From assembly GCA_947175055.1 (NCBI GenBank), contig CAMWLJ010000033.1, forward strand, positions 1 to 33,638: a DNA stretch of 33,638 bases, read 5' to 3'. Positions 7,024-14,710 of this stretch are shown in pieces. Both the position numbers and the translations under genes were made by a program. Within the stretch, counting starts at the first letter, position 1; each line of letters opens with the position of its first letter. Origin of the DNA: an uncultured Lachnospiraceae bacterium (GTDB lineage: Bacteria; Bacillota; Clostridia; Lachnospirales; Lachnospiraceae). A model generated the notes under the pieces. That model was not told where the DNA came from, ran no database searches, and saw only the letters and a list, made by a program, of their open reading frames with translations.

Positions 7024-7404
7024 ATGGTTGGAATGATTGGATCGATCGGAACGTTGTTGCAAAACTTTATCGTGCCGTTTGTGATGATCCTGGTGGGAAA
7101 TATGCTGCGGAAGCATCCCGTGGCCGATATGAGATCGCATAACGGATACAATACGCCGGTCTCAAGGAGGTCCCAGGTTCATTGGGACTATGCGCAGAAG
7201 ATCGCGCCGGAGATTTTTATCCGCCTGGGTAAATATCTGCTGGCTGCAGAGGCCGTTCTGAATGTTGCCCTGCTGCTTGCGCGGGTTTCTGTAGGCTGGG
7301 CGTTGGGGATTGGCGGAGGGATCGGTATTGTAGTTCTGATCGGGGGATTCTGCTATACCGATTTAAAGATCGAGGAACATATGCGCGGGGAAGATGCATC
7401 GTGA
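7024..7404 (+). CDS. SdpI-like integral membrane protein (first)
   Basis: The 126-residue protein has an N-terminal hydrophobic helix (LLQNFIVPFVMILVGNML), then a loop HNGYNTPVSRRSQVHWDYAQKIAPEIF and two more helices at about residues 65-85 and 92-112. The loop matches the SdpI-family pattern GYRTxxsmkn...W..A. In Bacillus, SdpI is the immunity and signalling protein for the SDP toxin. Relatives elsewhere have no known role. ATG 7024 is preferred over GTG 7015 because AGGAGG lies 8 bases upstream and overlaps the previous stop. The gene forms a two-gene operon with the HTH pentad-repeat regulator. A second SdpI-like gene lies at 10184. Confidence 0.7.
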   Translation: MVGMIGSIGTLLQNFIVPFVMILVGNMLRKHPVADMRSHNGYNTPVSRRSQVHWDYAQKIAPEIFIRLGKYLLAAEAVLNVALLLARVSVGWALGIGGGIGIVVLIGGFCYTDLKIEEHMRGEDAS

Positions 7405-7465
7405 CAGGAAGAGCAGGTGGTCAACTTTTTGATACCGCATTCGGAGAGAACATCAAATAGAAAAG

Positions 7466-7505
7466 GAGCCGGCCGATATGGAGTTAAGATCCATCCGGCC
7501 GGCTC
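7466..7505. terminator. Bidirectional terminator between convergent genes
   Basis: GAGCCGGCCG-ATATGGA (7466-7482) pairs with TCCATCCGGCCGGCTC (7490-7505) around a 7-base loop, with one bulge. The G+C-rich stem is flanked by AAAAG on the left, giving a CTTTTCT run on the minus strand. It separates the SdpI-like gene from the anti-sigma-like gene and probably serves both. Confidence 0.75.
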
Positions 7506-7518
7506 TTGTGTTCCTGCT

Positions 7519-8106
7519 TCAGTTGAAAGAATCGGGACTTTCGTATTTATGGGGGCTTGTGCAGTAACCGTCTTGATAGAGAATGGTCATATACAGGGTG
7601 GTTTCACCGTTTGACACTTTAACATAGCACACACCGTCTTTAAACTGGTCGGTGATGTCGATTTCCTGATCGTAATAATATACCCAGACGCTGCCGTCTT
7701 CCCGATAGTCTACTTCGGGCTGGTTCAAATGCTCTATGATCTCCTCTTCTGTTAACGAACGCTCGGTGCCATCTTCATCGATCGCTATACCGCCGCCATG
7801 GCGTTCCTCCTGTGCACCGTTTTCTTCAAACCACAGATCGTAGCTTCCGTTTGCATTGTATACGATATCTGCATCTGTCTGGTCTCCGTGTACCCAGAGC
7901 TGGATCTTTCTCTGAACGCCGCCTAAGTCCGCCGCGTAGGCGATACTGCCGCCGCCCGCGAATGCCAGGCAGACAGCCACTGCTGCCGCCGCAGCCTGAA
8001 ATCTTGCTTTTTTCTTCATGATCTTCATCCTTTCTTCCTCCAGGGAAATCCTGCCGGAGGCATGTAATACCGAAAACGCCTGTTTATATTTTTCTTTATT
8101 CGTCAT
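7519..8106 (-). CDS. Membrane-anchored partner of the ECF sigma factor (putative anti-sigma factor)
   Basis: This 195-residue protein has a cytosolic N-terminus of about 32 residues (MTNKEKYKQAFSVLHASGRI), one membrane span (AAAAAVAVCLAFAGGGSIAYA, about residues 34-55) and an outside domain of about 140 residues rich in acidic and aromatic residues (YREDGSVWVYYYDQEIDITDQF). Its start overlaps the end of the ECF sigma gene by 11 bases, which indicates translational coupling. One-span proteins encoded right after an ECF sigma factor usually bind and inhibit it, and release it on an envelope signal. The short N-terminus lacks a zinc HxxxCxxC motif, so the binding domain is not a classical ZAS. 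The function rests on context. Confidence 0.7.
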   Translation of the reverse strand: MTNKEKYKQAFSVLHASGRISLEEERMKIMKKKARFQAAAAAVAVCLAFAGGGSIAYAADLGGVQRKIQLWVHGDQTDADIVYNANGSYDLWFEENGAQEERHGGGIAIDEDGTERSLTEEEIIEHLNQPEVDYREDGSVWVYYYDQEIDITDQFKDGVCYVKVSNGETTLYMTILYQDGYCTSPHKYESPDSFN

Positions 8107-8578
8107 TTTCCCAGTCCTCCTGCAGCTTTTCTCTGAGCAGCGAACGTGCGCGCGACAGCCTTACCTTGACATTGCTTTCCGACAGTTTCAGGATCCCGGC
8201 AATCTCGTGTACGGTGTAGTCCTCATAATAGAATAGATGAATCACAATGCGGTACTTCTCCGGGAGACTCATAGCCGCTTCGAATAATTCACTGGACTCC
8301 GGCGTCTCAAATGTCAATGTTTCCATATATTCTTCCAGTGACATTTTATTCTTCCGCCAGAAAGTGCGGTTCATATTCTTGGCTTTGTTGATCGTCACAC
8401 GGATCAGCCATGCGCGTATATGCTGCTCGTTGTCAAATTGCTTTTTAAATGAATAGTACTGAATGAAAGTGTCCTGCACAACGTCTTCCGCATCCTCTGC
8501 ATTCTTGCAGACATTAAAGGCAACTGCGTAAAGGTTGTTCTGGTATTTTTCAAACAGTTCCTGTGTTGGTAGTCTCAT
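8096..8578 (-). CDS. RNA polymerase ECF sigma factor
   Basis: This is a 160-residue sigma-70 family protein of the ECF type. Region 2 covers ELFEKYQNNLYAVAFNVCKNAEDAEDVVQDTFIQYY with the usual DAEDVVQDTF motif. Region 4 covers LPEKYRIVIHLFYYEDYTVHEIAGILKLSESNVKVRLSRAR, the helix-turn-helix for the -35 box. ATG 8578 is chosen because AAAGGAG lies 6 bases upstream. The ORF could also begin at 8605. It is coupled to the downstream membrane protein by an 11-base overlap, so the pair should sense an envelope or extracellular signal. Its target promoter is unknown, though ECF genes usually read their own promoter. It is divergent from the PadR gene. Confidence 0.93.
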   Translation of the reverse strand: MRLPTQELFEKYQNNLYAVAFNVCKNAEDAEDVVQDTFIQYYSFKKQFDNEQHIRAWLIRVTINKAKNMNRTFWRKNKMSLEEYMETLTFETPESSELFEAAMSLPEKYRIVIHLFYYEDYTVHEIAGILKLSESNVKVRLSRARSLLREKLQEDWENDE

Positions 8579-8720
8579 GAGTGCTCCTTTGGTAGTTATG
8601 GTCAACGATATCAGAGACAGAAATTTGCCATGTCGTTTACTATAATTGAAAGCCTTTCACTAATAGTACAACTCGTAGGGGGAAAAGGTTACATATTTTT
8701 ATAAAAAATAAGAATTATGA

Positions 8721-8761
8721 TTGACAGTATAAACAGTAAGTATTAGTATATTTAGTAATAC
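8721..8761 (+). promoter_or_regulatory. Promoter and candidate operator for the PadR operon
   Basis: TTGACA (8721-8726) is followed after 17 bases by TAGTAT (8744-8749). The inverted repeat GTATTA (8740-8745) and TAATAC (8756-8761) overlaps the -10 box, as would suit autorepression by the PadR product. The operator reading is inferred. The sequence is very A+T-rich, so chance palindromes are likely. Confidence 0.45.
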
Positions 8762-8818
8762 AAAGTATTTAGCGAATTATATTATATCATATATAGAGCA
8801 CAGAGAATGGGGGAAAGG

Positions 8819-9151
8819 ATGCAGGAAAAATACGAACGACAGATGAAAAAAGGTGCATTGGACATGCTTGTCCTACGACTTCTGACGGAAGACAAGAAAT
8901 ATGGTTATCAGTTGATCATGGAGCTGCGGGAGAAGAGCGGTAATATTTTCTGTTTGAAAGAAGGGACGCTTTACCCTATCCTCTATCGTTTGGAAGAAGA
9001 AGGCCTGGTAGAGAGCAGATGGTCCGAGGCGGAGAACAAGCAGTTACCGCGGAAGTACTATCTGATGACGGATAGGGGCCGGCAGATCATGTGCGAGATG
9101 TATCAGAGCTGGCAGCAGATCGCCAAAGGCGTAGAGCAATTGATGGAGTGA
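8819..9151 (+). CDS. PadR-family transcriptional regulator
   Basis: This winged-helix repressor of about 110 residues matches the PadR core: MKKGALDMLVLRLLTEDKKYGYQLIMELREKSGNIFCLKEGTLYPILYRLEEEGLVESRW, then PRKYYLMTDRGRQIM for the wing. The C-terminal helix (YQSWQQIAKGVEQLME) should form the dimer. The start could be ATG 8807 or 8819. Both lack an ideal ribosome binding site, and 8819 has GGGGGA a few bases upstream. It heads a likely four-gene operon with HAAS-DUF3887, a small membrane protein and an SdpI-like protein. PadR genes paired with HAAS-domain membrane proteins are a common regulatory unit in Firmicutes, and PadR probably controls this operon. Confidence 0.9.
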   Translation: MQEKYERQMKKGALDMLVLRLLTEDKKYGYQLIMELREKSGNIFCLKEGTLYPILYRLEEEGLVESRWSEAENKQLPRKYYLMTDRGRQIMCEMYQSWQQIAKGVEQLME

Positions 9152-9200
9152 GCTTCATAGTTTGCAAAAGAGAAGTATTAAAGAGAAAGGAACAAGCGAA

Positions 9201-9842
9201 ATGAATGCAGAGAAATATGTGAAGGAAATTGTTAAGAGATTAAAATGTACGGGGGCGAAGAGGAAGGAGATAGGCAGTCAGCTGCTTTCGGATATTGCTG
9301 CCCGCAGGGAACAGGGGGAAACGTTGGAGCAGATCATGGAGAGTATGGGGCAGCCGCAGGAGATCGCGGATGCTTTCTGGCAGGATCTTTCCGACGCTGA
9401 TAAGAAGGCATACCGCAGAGGGAAGATCGTAAGGACCGTCAGTGAGATCATACTGGCGCTCATAGCTTCGTCGCTCCTGGCCTGGTGGCTGATGCCGAAG
9501 CCGGCGGCATTGGGAGACAATCCTACGCAGGAAGAGATTGCCGCGAGTGTGGAACAAGTGATTACGTTGTTGAATGAGGGGGATTTTGACAGTCTGCAGG
9601 ATATGGCGGTGGATAAGTTGAAGAGTAAGCTGACGCCCGAAGTCATCGATCCGGTGCGGCAGCAGATTTCCCAAGACTGGGGTGAGATGCAGTCGATCGG
9701 AAAGACATATGTGCAGGGTATGAAACAGAAGGGAACGCTTATCATAGTCACGCAGACGGATGCGATCTACGAGAATGTGAGCGTTGTCTATACGCTTTCT
9801 TTTGATGAGGATCTGAAGTTGGGAGGGCTGTATATACGATGA
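9201..9842 (+). CDS. HAAS-domain membrane protein with C-terminal DUF3887
   Basis: The 213-residue protein has three parts. An N-terminal helical HAAS/DUF1700-type domain covers about residues 1-65 (NAEKYVKEIVKRL...GETLEQIMESMGQPQEIADAFW). One membrane helix follows at about 75-97 (VSEIILALIASSLLAWWLM). The outside domain at 105-213 resembles DUF3887 (SVEQVITLLNEGDFDSL...WGEMQSIGKTYVQG...VVYTLSFDEDLKLGGLYI). The upstream frame opens with TTG at 9162, but ATG 9201 with AGAAAGG is more likely. The HAAS part is thought to talk to PadR regulators. The DUF3887 part is of unknown ligand. The next gene overlaps its stop by ATGA. Confidence 0.78.
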   Translation: MNAEKYVKEIVKRLKCTGAKRKEIGSQLLSDIAARREQGETLEQIMESMGQPQEIADAFWQDLSDADKKAYRRGKIVRTVSEIILALIASSLLAWWLMPKPAALGDNPTQEEIAASVEQVITLLNEGDFDSLQDMAVDKLKSKLTPEVIDPVRQQISQDWGEMQSIGKTYVQGMKQKGTLIIVTQTDAIYENVSVVYTLSFDEDLKLGGLYIR

Positions 9843-10165
9843 TGACGGGGTTTGTGATCTGGATGTTATGTAGTGTGGTCATGGTCGCTTTTGGTATTTA
9901 TGCTTTTTTCTCAAAAAGGACCATGCCGTTTGGCTTCTGGGCGAATGCGGAAGTATTCGAGGTCAGGGATGTGCGGGCGTATAACCGTGCAGTGGGGAAA
10001 TTGTGGTGCGTTTTCGGCTCTGTGTTTGCCCTGCTGGGACTTCCTCTTCTGACAGGCCAGAATTCGCCGTACATCATCCTGTCTATTCTGGGGTGTATGG
10101 TGGAGGCGATCGGGGCAATGGTCGTGTATGTGACGGTGATAGAGAAGAAATATCGGGTCAGATAG
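9839..10165 (+). CDS. Small membrane protein, unknown function
   Basis: The 108-residue product has an N-terminal helix (FVIWMLCSVVMVAFGIYAFF), a soluble loop with the conserved-looking PFGFWANAEVFEVRDVRAYNRAVGKLW, and two more helices (FGSVFALLGLPLL and YIILSILGCMVEAIGAMVVYV). I do not recognise a named family. Similar three-helix proteins with the DVRAYNRAVGKLW loop are often seen beside PadR or SdpI-like genes in Lachnospiraceae, from memory. Its ATG overlaps the preceding stop (ATGA), so translation is coupled to the HAAS-DUF3887 gene. The SdpI-like gene follows after 18 bases. Confidence 0.7.
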   Translation: MMTGFVIWMLCSVVMVAFGIYAFFSKRTMPFGFWANAEVFEVRDVRAYNRAVGKLWCVFGSVFALLGLPLLTGQNSPYIILSILGCMVEAIGAMVVYVTVIEKKYRVR

Positions 10166-10183
10166 TTTCAGGAGGAAGAGGGA

Positions 10184-10570
10184 ATGGGATTCTGGATCTT
10201 TATGGCGATCGTAAGTATGATGACACCGTTTCTGATGATCGTCATAGGCTATTGGTTTGTCAAGCATCCGCCAAAGACTATCAATGATACGTACGGCTAC
10301 AGGACAGCCATGTCCAGAAAGAATCAGCAGACATGGGACTTTGCCCATTTCTGCTGCGGTAAGATATGGTGGAAGAGCGGCTGGTGCATGGGTATTCTTA
10401 CGCTGCCTGTTATGTTGGCTGTCCGAGGCGGAGGAGAAGATACCGTGGGAGGAATACTTGGCCTGTGGGTATTTCTGCAGGGTGCGGCAATGGTCCTGAC
10501 GATACCGGTTGTGGAACGGGCCCTGCGCAAGAAGTTCGATAAAAATGGAAAGCCAAGAGCCGGAATGTAA
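10184..10570 (+). CDS. SdpI-like integral membrane protein (second)
   Basis: This 128-residue protein has an N-terminal helix (FWIFMAIVSMMTPFLMIVIGYWF), then the SdpI-type loop TYGYRTAMSRKNQQTWDFAHFCCGKIWWKSG and two helices (MGILTLPVMLAV; VGGILGLWVFLQGAAMVLTIPVVE). The GYRT-xx-SRKN-xxTWxFA motif is a better match to the SdpI C-terminal module than the copy at 7024. A Shine-Dalgarno AGGAGGA lies about 8 bases before the ATG. It is the last gene of the PadR operon. In known SdpI the loop takes part in toxin immunity and in sequestering a repressor at the membrane. Whether this protein works that way with PadR is unknown. Confidence 0.75.
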   Translation: MGFWIFMAIVSMMTPFLMIVIGYWFVKHPPKTINDTYGYRTAMSRKNQQTWDFAHFCCGKIWWKSGWCMGILTLPVMLAVRGGGEDTVGGILGLWVFLQGAAMVLTIPVVERALRKKFDKNGKPRAGM

Positions 10571-10611
10571 GGACCATGGAGAGATTCTACCGACAAAAGG
10601 AGTGGCAGGAA

Positions 10612-11583
10612 GTGAAGAATCAAGAGACTTTGACAGGAGACGTTAGAAGTAAAGCTTCGGTGGGTCGCATGGCCAGCCATGCTATGAAAGGCGAAGACTT
10701 TCATAGTAAAGAGGCGCGGACAGTCCAGGAACTGCAGATCGCTGGCCTGTCCTGCAGTCTGCTTCTGCCTAAAGGCTACGATACAGGGACGGACCGTTGG
10801 CCGGTTCTCTACATCAATGGAGAAATACCGGTTGCGGAGATCATGGCAGCCCTGGACAAGGCGAAGATCCCGGCAGAATTTATCCTGGTGGCTGTAAGGC
10901 CGGAGAGCTGGAACGACGATTTTACACCGTGGAGTGCACCGTCATTCCGTAAGGGAGAAATGCCGCCGCAGGGCAGGGCAAAACGCTATCTTGGTCGTCT
11001 GACGGAGGAGATCAAACCTTATATAGATGCGAATTACCGGACACAGCCGAGTCCGGGGCATACGGCGTTGTTTGGCCATTCTCTAGGTGGTCTGACAGCG
11101 CTTTATTCGATGTATGTAACGGATCGTTTCGGGTGGATCGGCAGTCTTTCCGGTTCTCTCTGGTATGACGGTTTCTGCGAATTTATGGAAGAGAAGAGTC
11201 CGCTGCGGCCTGAAGGGAATGTATATCTGTCTTTGGGGAAGAAGGAGAGTCAGAGCAGGGATCCCCGTATGAGGAGAGTAGGGGAGTGTACGAAGCGAGC
11301 GAAGGAGATCCTGGAGGAGCGGTTGACAGGAGCAGGTAGTTTAGGCGTGGGCAGCCTGGTAAGCTTTGGAGAGATATGTGCGTCTGAACGGTATAGAACC
11401 GGAGAAGTCTGTCTGGAATGGAATGAAGGCGGACATTTTCATGATATGGCCGGGAGATTTGCCAGGGCGATTGCATGGATAGTGCAAGGAGCAGATCCTA
11501 TGTGTTATACTGATAGTAAGAGAGCCGCAAACGGCATACAGACAGATCATCGGATTGCAACCGCACAGATGGAGGATTTTTAG
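10612..11583 (+). CDS. Alpha/beta-hydrolase esterase (Esterase-D/IroE-Fes-like)
   Basis: This is a putative serine esterase of about 323 residues. The nucleophile motif GHSLGG has its Ser at about residue 157, followed by the typical LTALYSMYVTDRFGWIGSLSGSLW segment. Upstream are the PVLYINGE and FILVAVRPESWNDDFTPW strands, and the C-terminal EGGHFHDMAGRFARAIAWI provides the likely catalytic His. No signal peptide is seen. Relatives hydrolyse catecholate siderophores, S-formylglutathione or sugar acyl esters, and the sequence does not decide among them. GTG 10612 with AAAGGAG 9 bases upstream is preferred to ATG 10576, whose only GGA is 2 bases away. The first 35 codons include two perfect hairpins, see 10648-10711. 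lacZ follows at once. Confidence 0.75.
   Translation: MKNQETLTGDVRSKASVGRMASHAMKGEDFHSKEARTVQELQIAGLSCSLLLPKGYDTGTDRWPVLYINGEIPVAEIMAALDKAKIPAEFILVAVRPESWNDDFTPWSAPSFRKGEMPPQGRAKRYLGRLTEEIKPYIDANYRTQPSPGHTALFGHSLGGLTALYSMYVTDRFGWIGSLSGSLWYDGFCEFMEEKSPLRPEGNVYLSLGKKESQSRDPRMRRVGECTKRAKEILEERLTGAGSLGVGSLVSFGEICASERYRTGEVCLEWNEGGHFHDMAGRFARAIAWIVQGADPMCYTDSKRAANGIQTDHRIATAQMEDF
10648..10711. repeat. Palindromic insert-like segment within the esterase N-terminus
   Basis: The direct repeats AGTAAAG at 10648-10654 and 10705-10711 are exactly 57 bp (19 codons) apart. Between them lie two perfect hairpins: GCATGGC-CA-GCCATGC (10667-10682) and CTATGAAAG-GCGAAGA-CTTTCATAG (10682-10706). A multiple-of-three spacing keeps the reading frame open. 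It may be a small coding palindromic insertion or simply folded 5' mRNA. Confidence 0.4.
11503..11511 (+). promoter_or_regulatory. Possible extended -10 promoter for lacZ inside the esterase gene
   Basis: TGTTATACT matches an extended -10 (TGn-TATACT) about 92 bases before the lacZ start. The -35 position 17 bases upstream (TGCAAG) is poor. It could give lacZ a promoter of its own, apart from the esterase transcript. Confidence 0.25.
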
Positions 11584-11602
11584 GAAAGGTCGGGAAGATA
11601 TC

Positions 11603-14600
11603 ATGAAATACAAGATCAACACAACAAATTATCAGGACTTTCATATCTTTGAGGTGAATAAACTGCCTCCGAGGAGTTATTTTATCCCCTACCCGGACAG
11701 GGAGCAGGCGGATAGGGTGAGCGGCGCACAGAAGCGTTACGGCTCTCCGAAGGTGATCTGTCTGAATGGGGAGTGGGACTTTAAGTTTTACCCGCAGCCG
11801 TCCGAATTGCCCAAGGTGCTTGACACGGACGATATGCAGTTCGATAAGTTGGATGTGCCTTCCTGCTGGCAGTTTCGCGGATATGGGAAACCTTTTTATG
11901 TGAATATGAGATATCAGTTTCCCTATCAGCCGCCGGAGATCCCGACTACGGAGAAGGCAGGGAAGAGTTTCTGTTGGATCGGTTCGGATCAGGGCATCAA
12001 GCCGAGAAGGCAGGAACCGGTAGATGAATATAATTATGTTGGTGTGTACCGCCGGTGTTTTGAGGTGGAGGACTGTGGGAAGAACCATGTGCTTTCCTTT
12101 CTTGGCGTGGCCAGTTGCATTGATCTGTATGTAAACGGCAGTTTCGTGGGTTATTCGGAAGGATCCCACAATACGGCCGAGTTCGACATTACATCCTATA
12201 TCCATTCTGGGACAAATGAGCTGGTGGCGGTGGTGCACCGCTGGTGCAATGGTACTTATCTGGAATGTCAGGACATGTTCCGCAACAACGGCATATTCCG
12301 GGATGTACTTCTGCGGATCAGTGAGAAGGGCGATATCTGGGATATCGGCTTCAAGACCAGGAAAACGCAGCGGGGCTATCAGGCGGCAGCCAGCGTTAAA
12401 CTTTATGCGGACAGGGAAGTTACTTTTACCCTGGAAGGAAACGGGATCTGCGAGCGCAGGACTGTCCGGTCCAGGGATAAGGTGGCCAAGGTGGTGTTTG
12501 ATGATCTGGCGGTGGCAGAGTGGAATGCGGAGGCACCGGTGTTGTACGATCTGTACTACGAAGTACCCGGAAGCTGTGTAAAGACACGGGTAGGGTTTAA
12601 GGATGTGGTGATCCGGGGCACGGTCTTTTATCTGAATGACCATAAAGTGAAACTGCACGGCGTCAACCATCACGATACGAGCTGCGACAACGGGTATACG
12701 CTGACACCGGAAGAGATCGAACGGGACATGAGGCTTTGTAAGGAATACAATATCGATACGGTGCGCACCTCTCACTACCCGCCGGATCCGTATCTGTTGG
12801 AGCTGTGTGACGAGCTTGGCATCTATGTGGTGGATGAGGCGGATCTGGAGACGCATGGTACTATGTCACACAAATTGCCGCCGGATTACAACAGGATCAG
12901 CAATGATCCGGCGTGGGCGAGACATTACGTTGACCGGGCGAGGCGGCTGTACCAGCGCGACAAGACCCATGTATCCGTGATTATGTGGAGCCTTGGAAAT
13001 GAAGCGGGCGGTATTTACAATACGGACAGGATGTATGCCTATCTGAAAAAGCATACGGACTTGCCGGTGCACTATGAAAGCGCGATCCACACGAAGAAGA
13101 AGGCTTACGATGTGGGAAGCGAGATGTATCCGCCCATCAAAAGAGTGCACGAGATCGGAGAGAAGACTTACCGGGTGCGGGAGTTGTGTGACAGGCCCTA
13201 TTTCCTCTGCGAGTATGCCCATGCCATGGGCGTTGGGCCGGGAAATGCGGAAGGGTACTGGAAAGAGATTTATGCGTATGATAATCTGATGGGCGGCTGC
13301 GTGTGGGAGATGGTGGATCATGCGGTGCGCCATGAGGACGGCAGCTATACTTACGGCGGCGATCATGGGGAGTGGGAGCACGATGGCAATTTCTGCGTGG
13401 ACGGCATGTTCTATCCTGACAGGACGCCTTCTACCGGCGCCAGGATCATGAAGTATATTTACCGCCCGATCAGAATGCGGCATCTGGGCGGCGATCGGTT
13501 TGAGATTTTCAATACGACGGCTTTTTCGGCAGGAAGCCGTTACCGTCTGGAATGTAAGTGGAGTGACGGCAGCGAAATAACGCTTGTGCCCGAGGCCGGA
13601 CCGCTTTCCAGAGTGGAGACCATGCTGGATACAAAGCTGCATAGAGAGGCAGCTGAGGCAGCAGGAAAGGATCTGTCGCTGACGGTAGTGACCATCGATA
13701 CGAAAGACGGGGCTGGCCGGGAAGTGGCGAAGGAACAGATCATTCTGGAGGAGCGGATCGCTGCGGCCCCGGAGGATACAGGATGTGTGAAGCTGTCTAA
13801 GGCTCTGGCCGCAGGGGGTCAGGCAGAGAGTGCCGTGGATATGCATAACGGTGCGGGTCAGGCAGAGGATGCTGCTTTGGAAACAGGAAGGTTTGATATC
13901 AACGGCGGCAGGCCGGTGATACAGCTGAATGATGGCTGCCTGGAGGCCGCAGATCCTTACACGATCTTATTCCGTGCGCCAACGGACAACGATTTTAATT
14001 TCACACTGCATAACTGTATGGAAGACTTCCTGGAACAGAAGGAAGAGGTGCTGGCGATAGAGAGGGAGGAGGACCGGATCACGGTCACTACACGGATCCT
14101 TGGCAGAAAGCAGAGTTTTATCTGCATCGACTGCTATGAAGGCAGCGCGCAGGGAATCGTCGTCACGAGCCGTCTGCACTGCGAAAAGGGACATGGCGAT
14201 CTGCCTCGCTTTGGTAAGGCATTCCGTTTGGATAAGAGTTACGGGGAAGTCGTGTATCTGGGAAGAAACGGGGAGTCTTATGCCGATATGAAAGAACAGA
14301 CACAGATCGAAGAAGTGTCTTGTAAGGTATTGGACATGACGGAGCCCAATATCCGTCCGCAGGAGAGCGGCAACCGCTGTGACTGTCGGTGGGCAAGTGT
14401 AAGTAACGGCCGGCAGACAGTGACCTTTACCGCGCTTGATCGACCCTTTGAATTGGGGATCAAGCCCTATAGCGACAGGGAGCTTCTGACGATGAAGCAT
14501 CGGGAGGATGAAACAGTGACAGGCACTTATGTTACGATCTCGGCCTTCCAGATGGGCATCGGCACCGGGATCTGTGGTCCGAAGACGGCGAAGGAGTACT

Positions 14601-14653
14601 GTTATCCTATGGAGAGAGATCATGTGTTGAAGTTCCTGATCCAAATTCATTAA
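11603..14653 (+). CDS. lacZ: Beta-galactosidase, GH2 family (LacZ type)
   Basis: This 1016-residue enzyme hydrolyses lactose and other beta-galactosides in the cytoplasm. Domain order is the LacZ one: sugar-binding jelly roll (about 50-220, with NGEWDFKFYPQP and DVPSCWQFRGYGKPFYVN), an Ig-like domain, the catalytic barrel (about 330-620), and C-terminal beta domains with the FRAPTDNDFNF motif. The acid/base Glu467 lies in SLGNEAG and the nucleophile Glu537 in CEYAHAMG, in good register with Escherichia coli LacZ (461 and 537). A low-complexity stretch near residues 740-765 (GGQAESAVDMHNGAGQAED) lies between domains. ATG 11603 is used because the protein begins there with the usual Tyr/His-rich start. 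The upstream TTG at 11555 overlaps the esterase end. No signal peptide. Confidence 0.95.
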   Translation: MKYKINTTNYQDFHIFEVNKLPPRSYFIPYPDREQADRVSGAQKRYGSPKVICLNGEWDFKFYPQPSELPKVLDTDDMQFDKLDVPSCWQFRGYGKPFYVNMRYQFPYQPPEIPTTEKAGKSFCWIGSDQGIKPRRQEPVDEYNYVGVYRRCFEVEDCGKNHVLSFLGVASCIDLYVNGSFVGYSEGSHNTAEFDITSYIHSGTNELVAVVHRWCNGTYLECQDMFRNNGIFRDVLLRISEKGDIWDIGFKTRKTQRGYQAAASVKLYADREVTFTLEGNGICERRTVRSRDKVAKVVFDDLAVAEWNAEAPVLYDLYYEVPGSCVKTRVGFKDVVIRGTVFYLNDHKVKLHGVNHHDTSCDNGYTLTPEEIERDMRLCKEYNIDTVRTSHYPPDPYLLELCDELGIYVVDEADLETHGTMSHKLPPDYNRISNDPAWARHYVDRARRLYQRDKTHVSVIMWSLGNEAGGIYNTDRMYAYLKKHTDLPVHYESAIHTKKKAYDVGSEMYPPIKRVHEIGEKTYRVRELCDRPYFLCEYAHAMGVGPGNAEGYWKEIYAYDNLMGGCVWEMVDHAVRHEDGSYTYGGDHGEWEHDGNFCVDGMFYPDRTPSTGARIMKYIYRPIRMRHLGGDRFEIFNTTAFSAGSRYRLECKWSDGSEITLVPEAGPLSRVETMLDTKLHREAAEAAGKDLSLTVVTIDTKDGAGREVAKEQIILEERIAAAPEDTGCVKLSKALAAGGQAESAVDMHNGAGQAEDAALETGRFDINGGRPVIQLNDGCLEAADPYTILFRAPTDNDFNFTLHNCMEDFLEQKEEVLAIEREEDRITVTTRILGRKQSFICIDCYEGSAQGIVVTSRLHCEKGHGDLPRFGKAFRLDKSYGEVVYLGRNGESYADMKEQTQIEEVSCKVLDMTEPNIRPQESGNRCDCRWASVSNGRQTVTFTALDRPFELGIKPYSDRELLTMKHREDETVTGTYVTISAFQMGIGTGICGPKTAKEYCYPMERDHVLKFLIQIH

Positions 14654-14710
14654 TATATAGGGTTAGGGTATCAAAAGGTTAATCTACATAGAAGTAACTG
14701 GCATATGTTT

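Noticed and set aside
10612..11583. Siderophore esterase working with the feo genes
   Set aside because: The fold allows it, but the gene lies about 5 kb away next to lacZ, and no siderophore uptake gene is in the window. Feo does not use siderophores.
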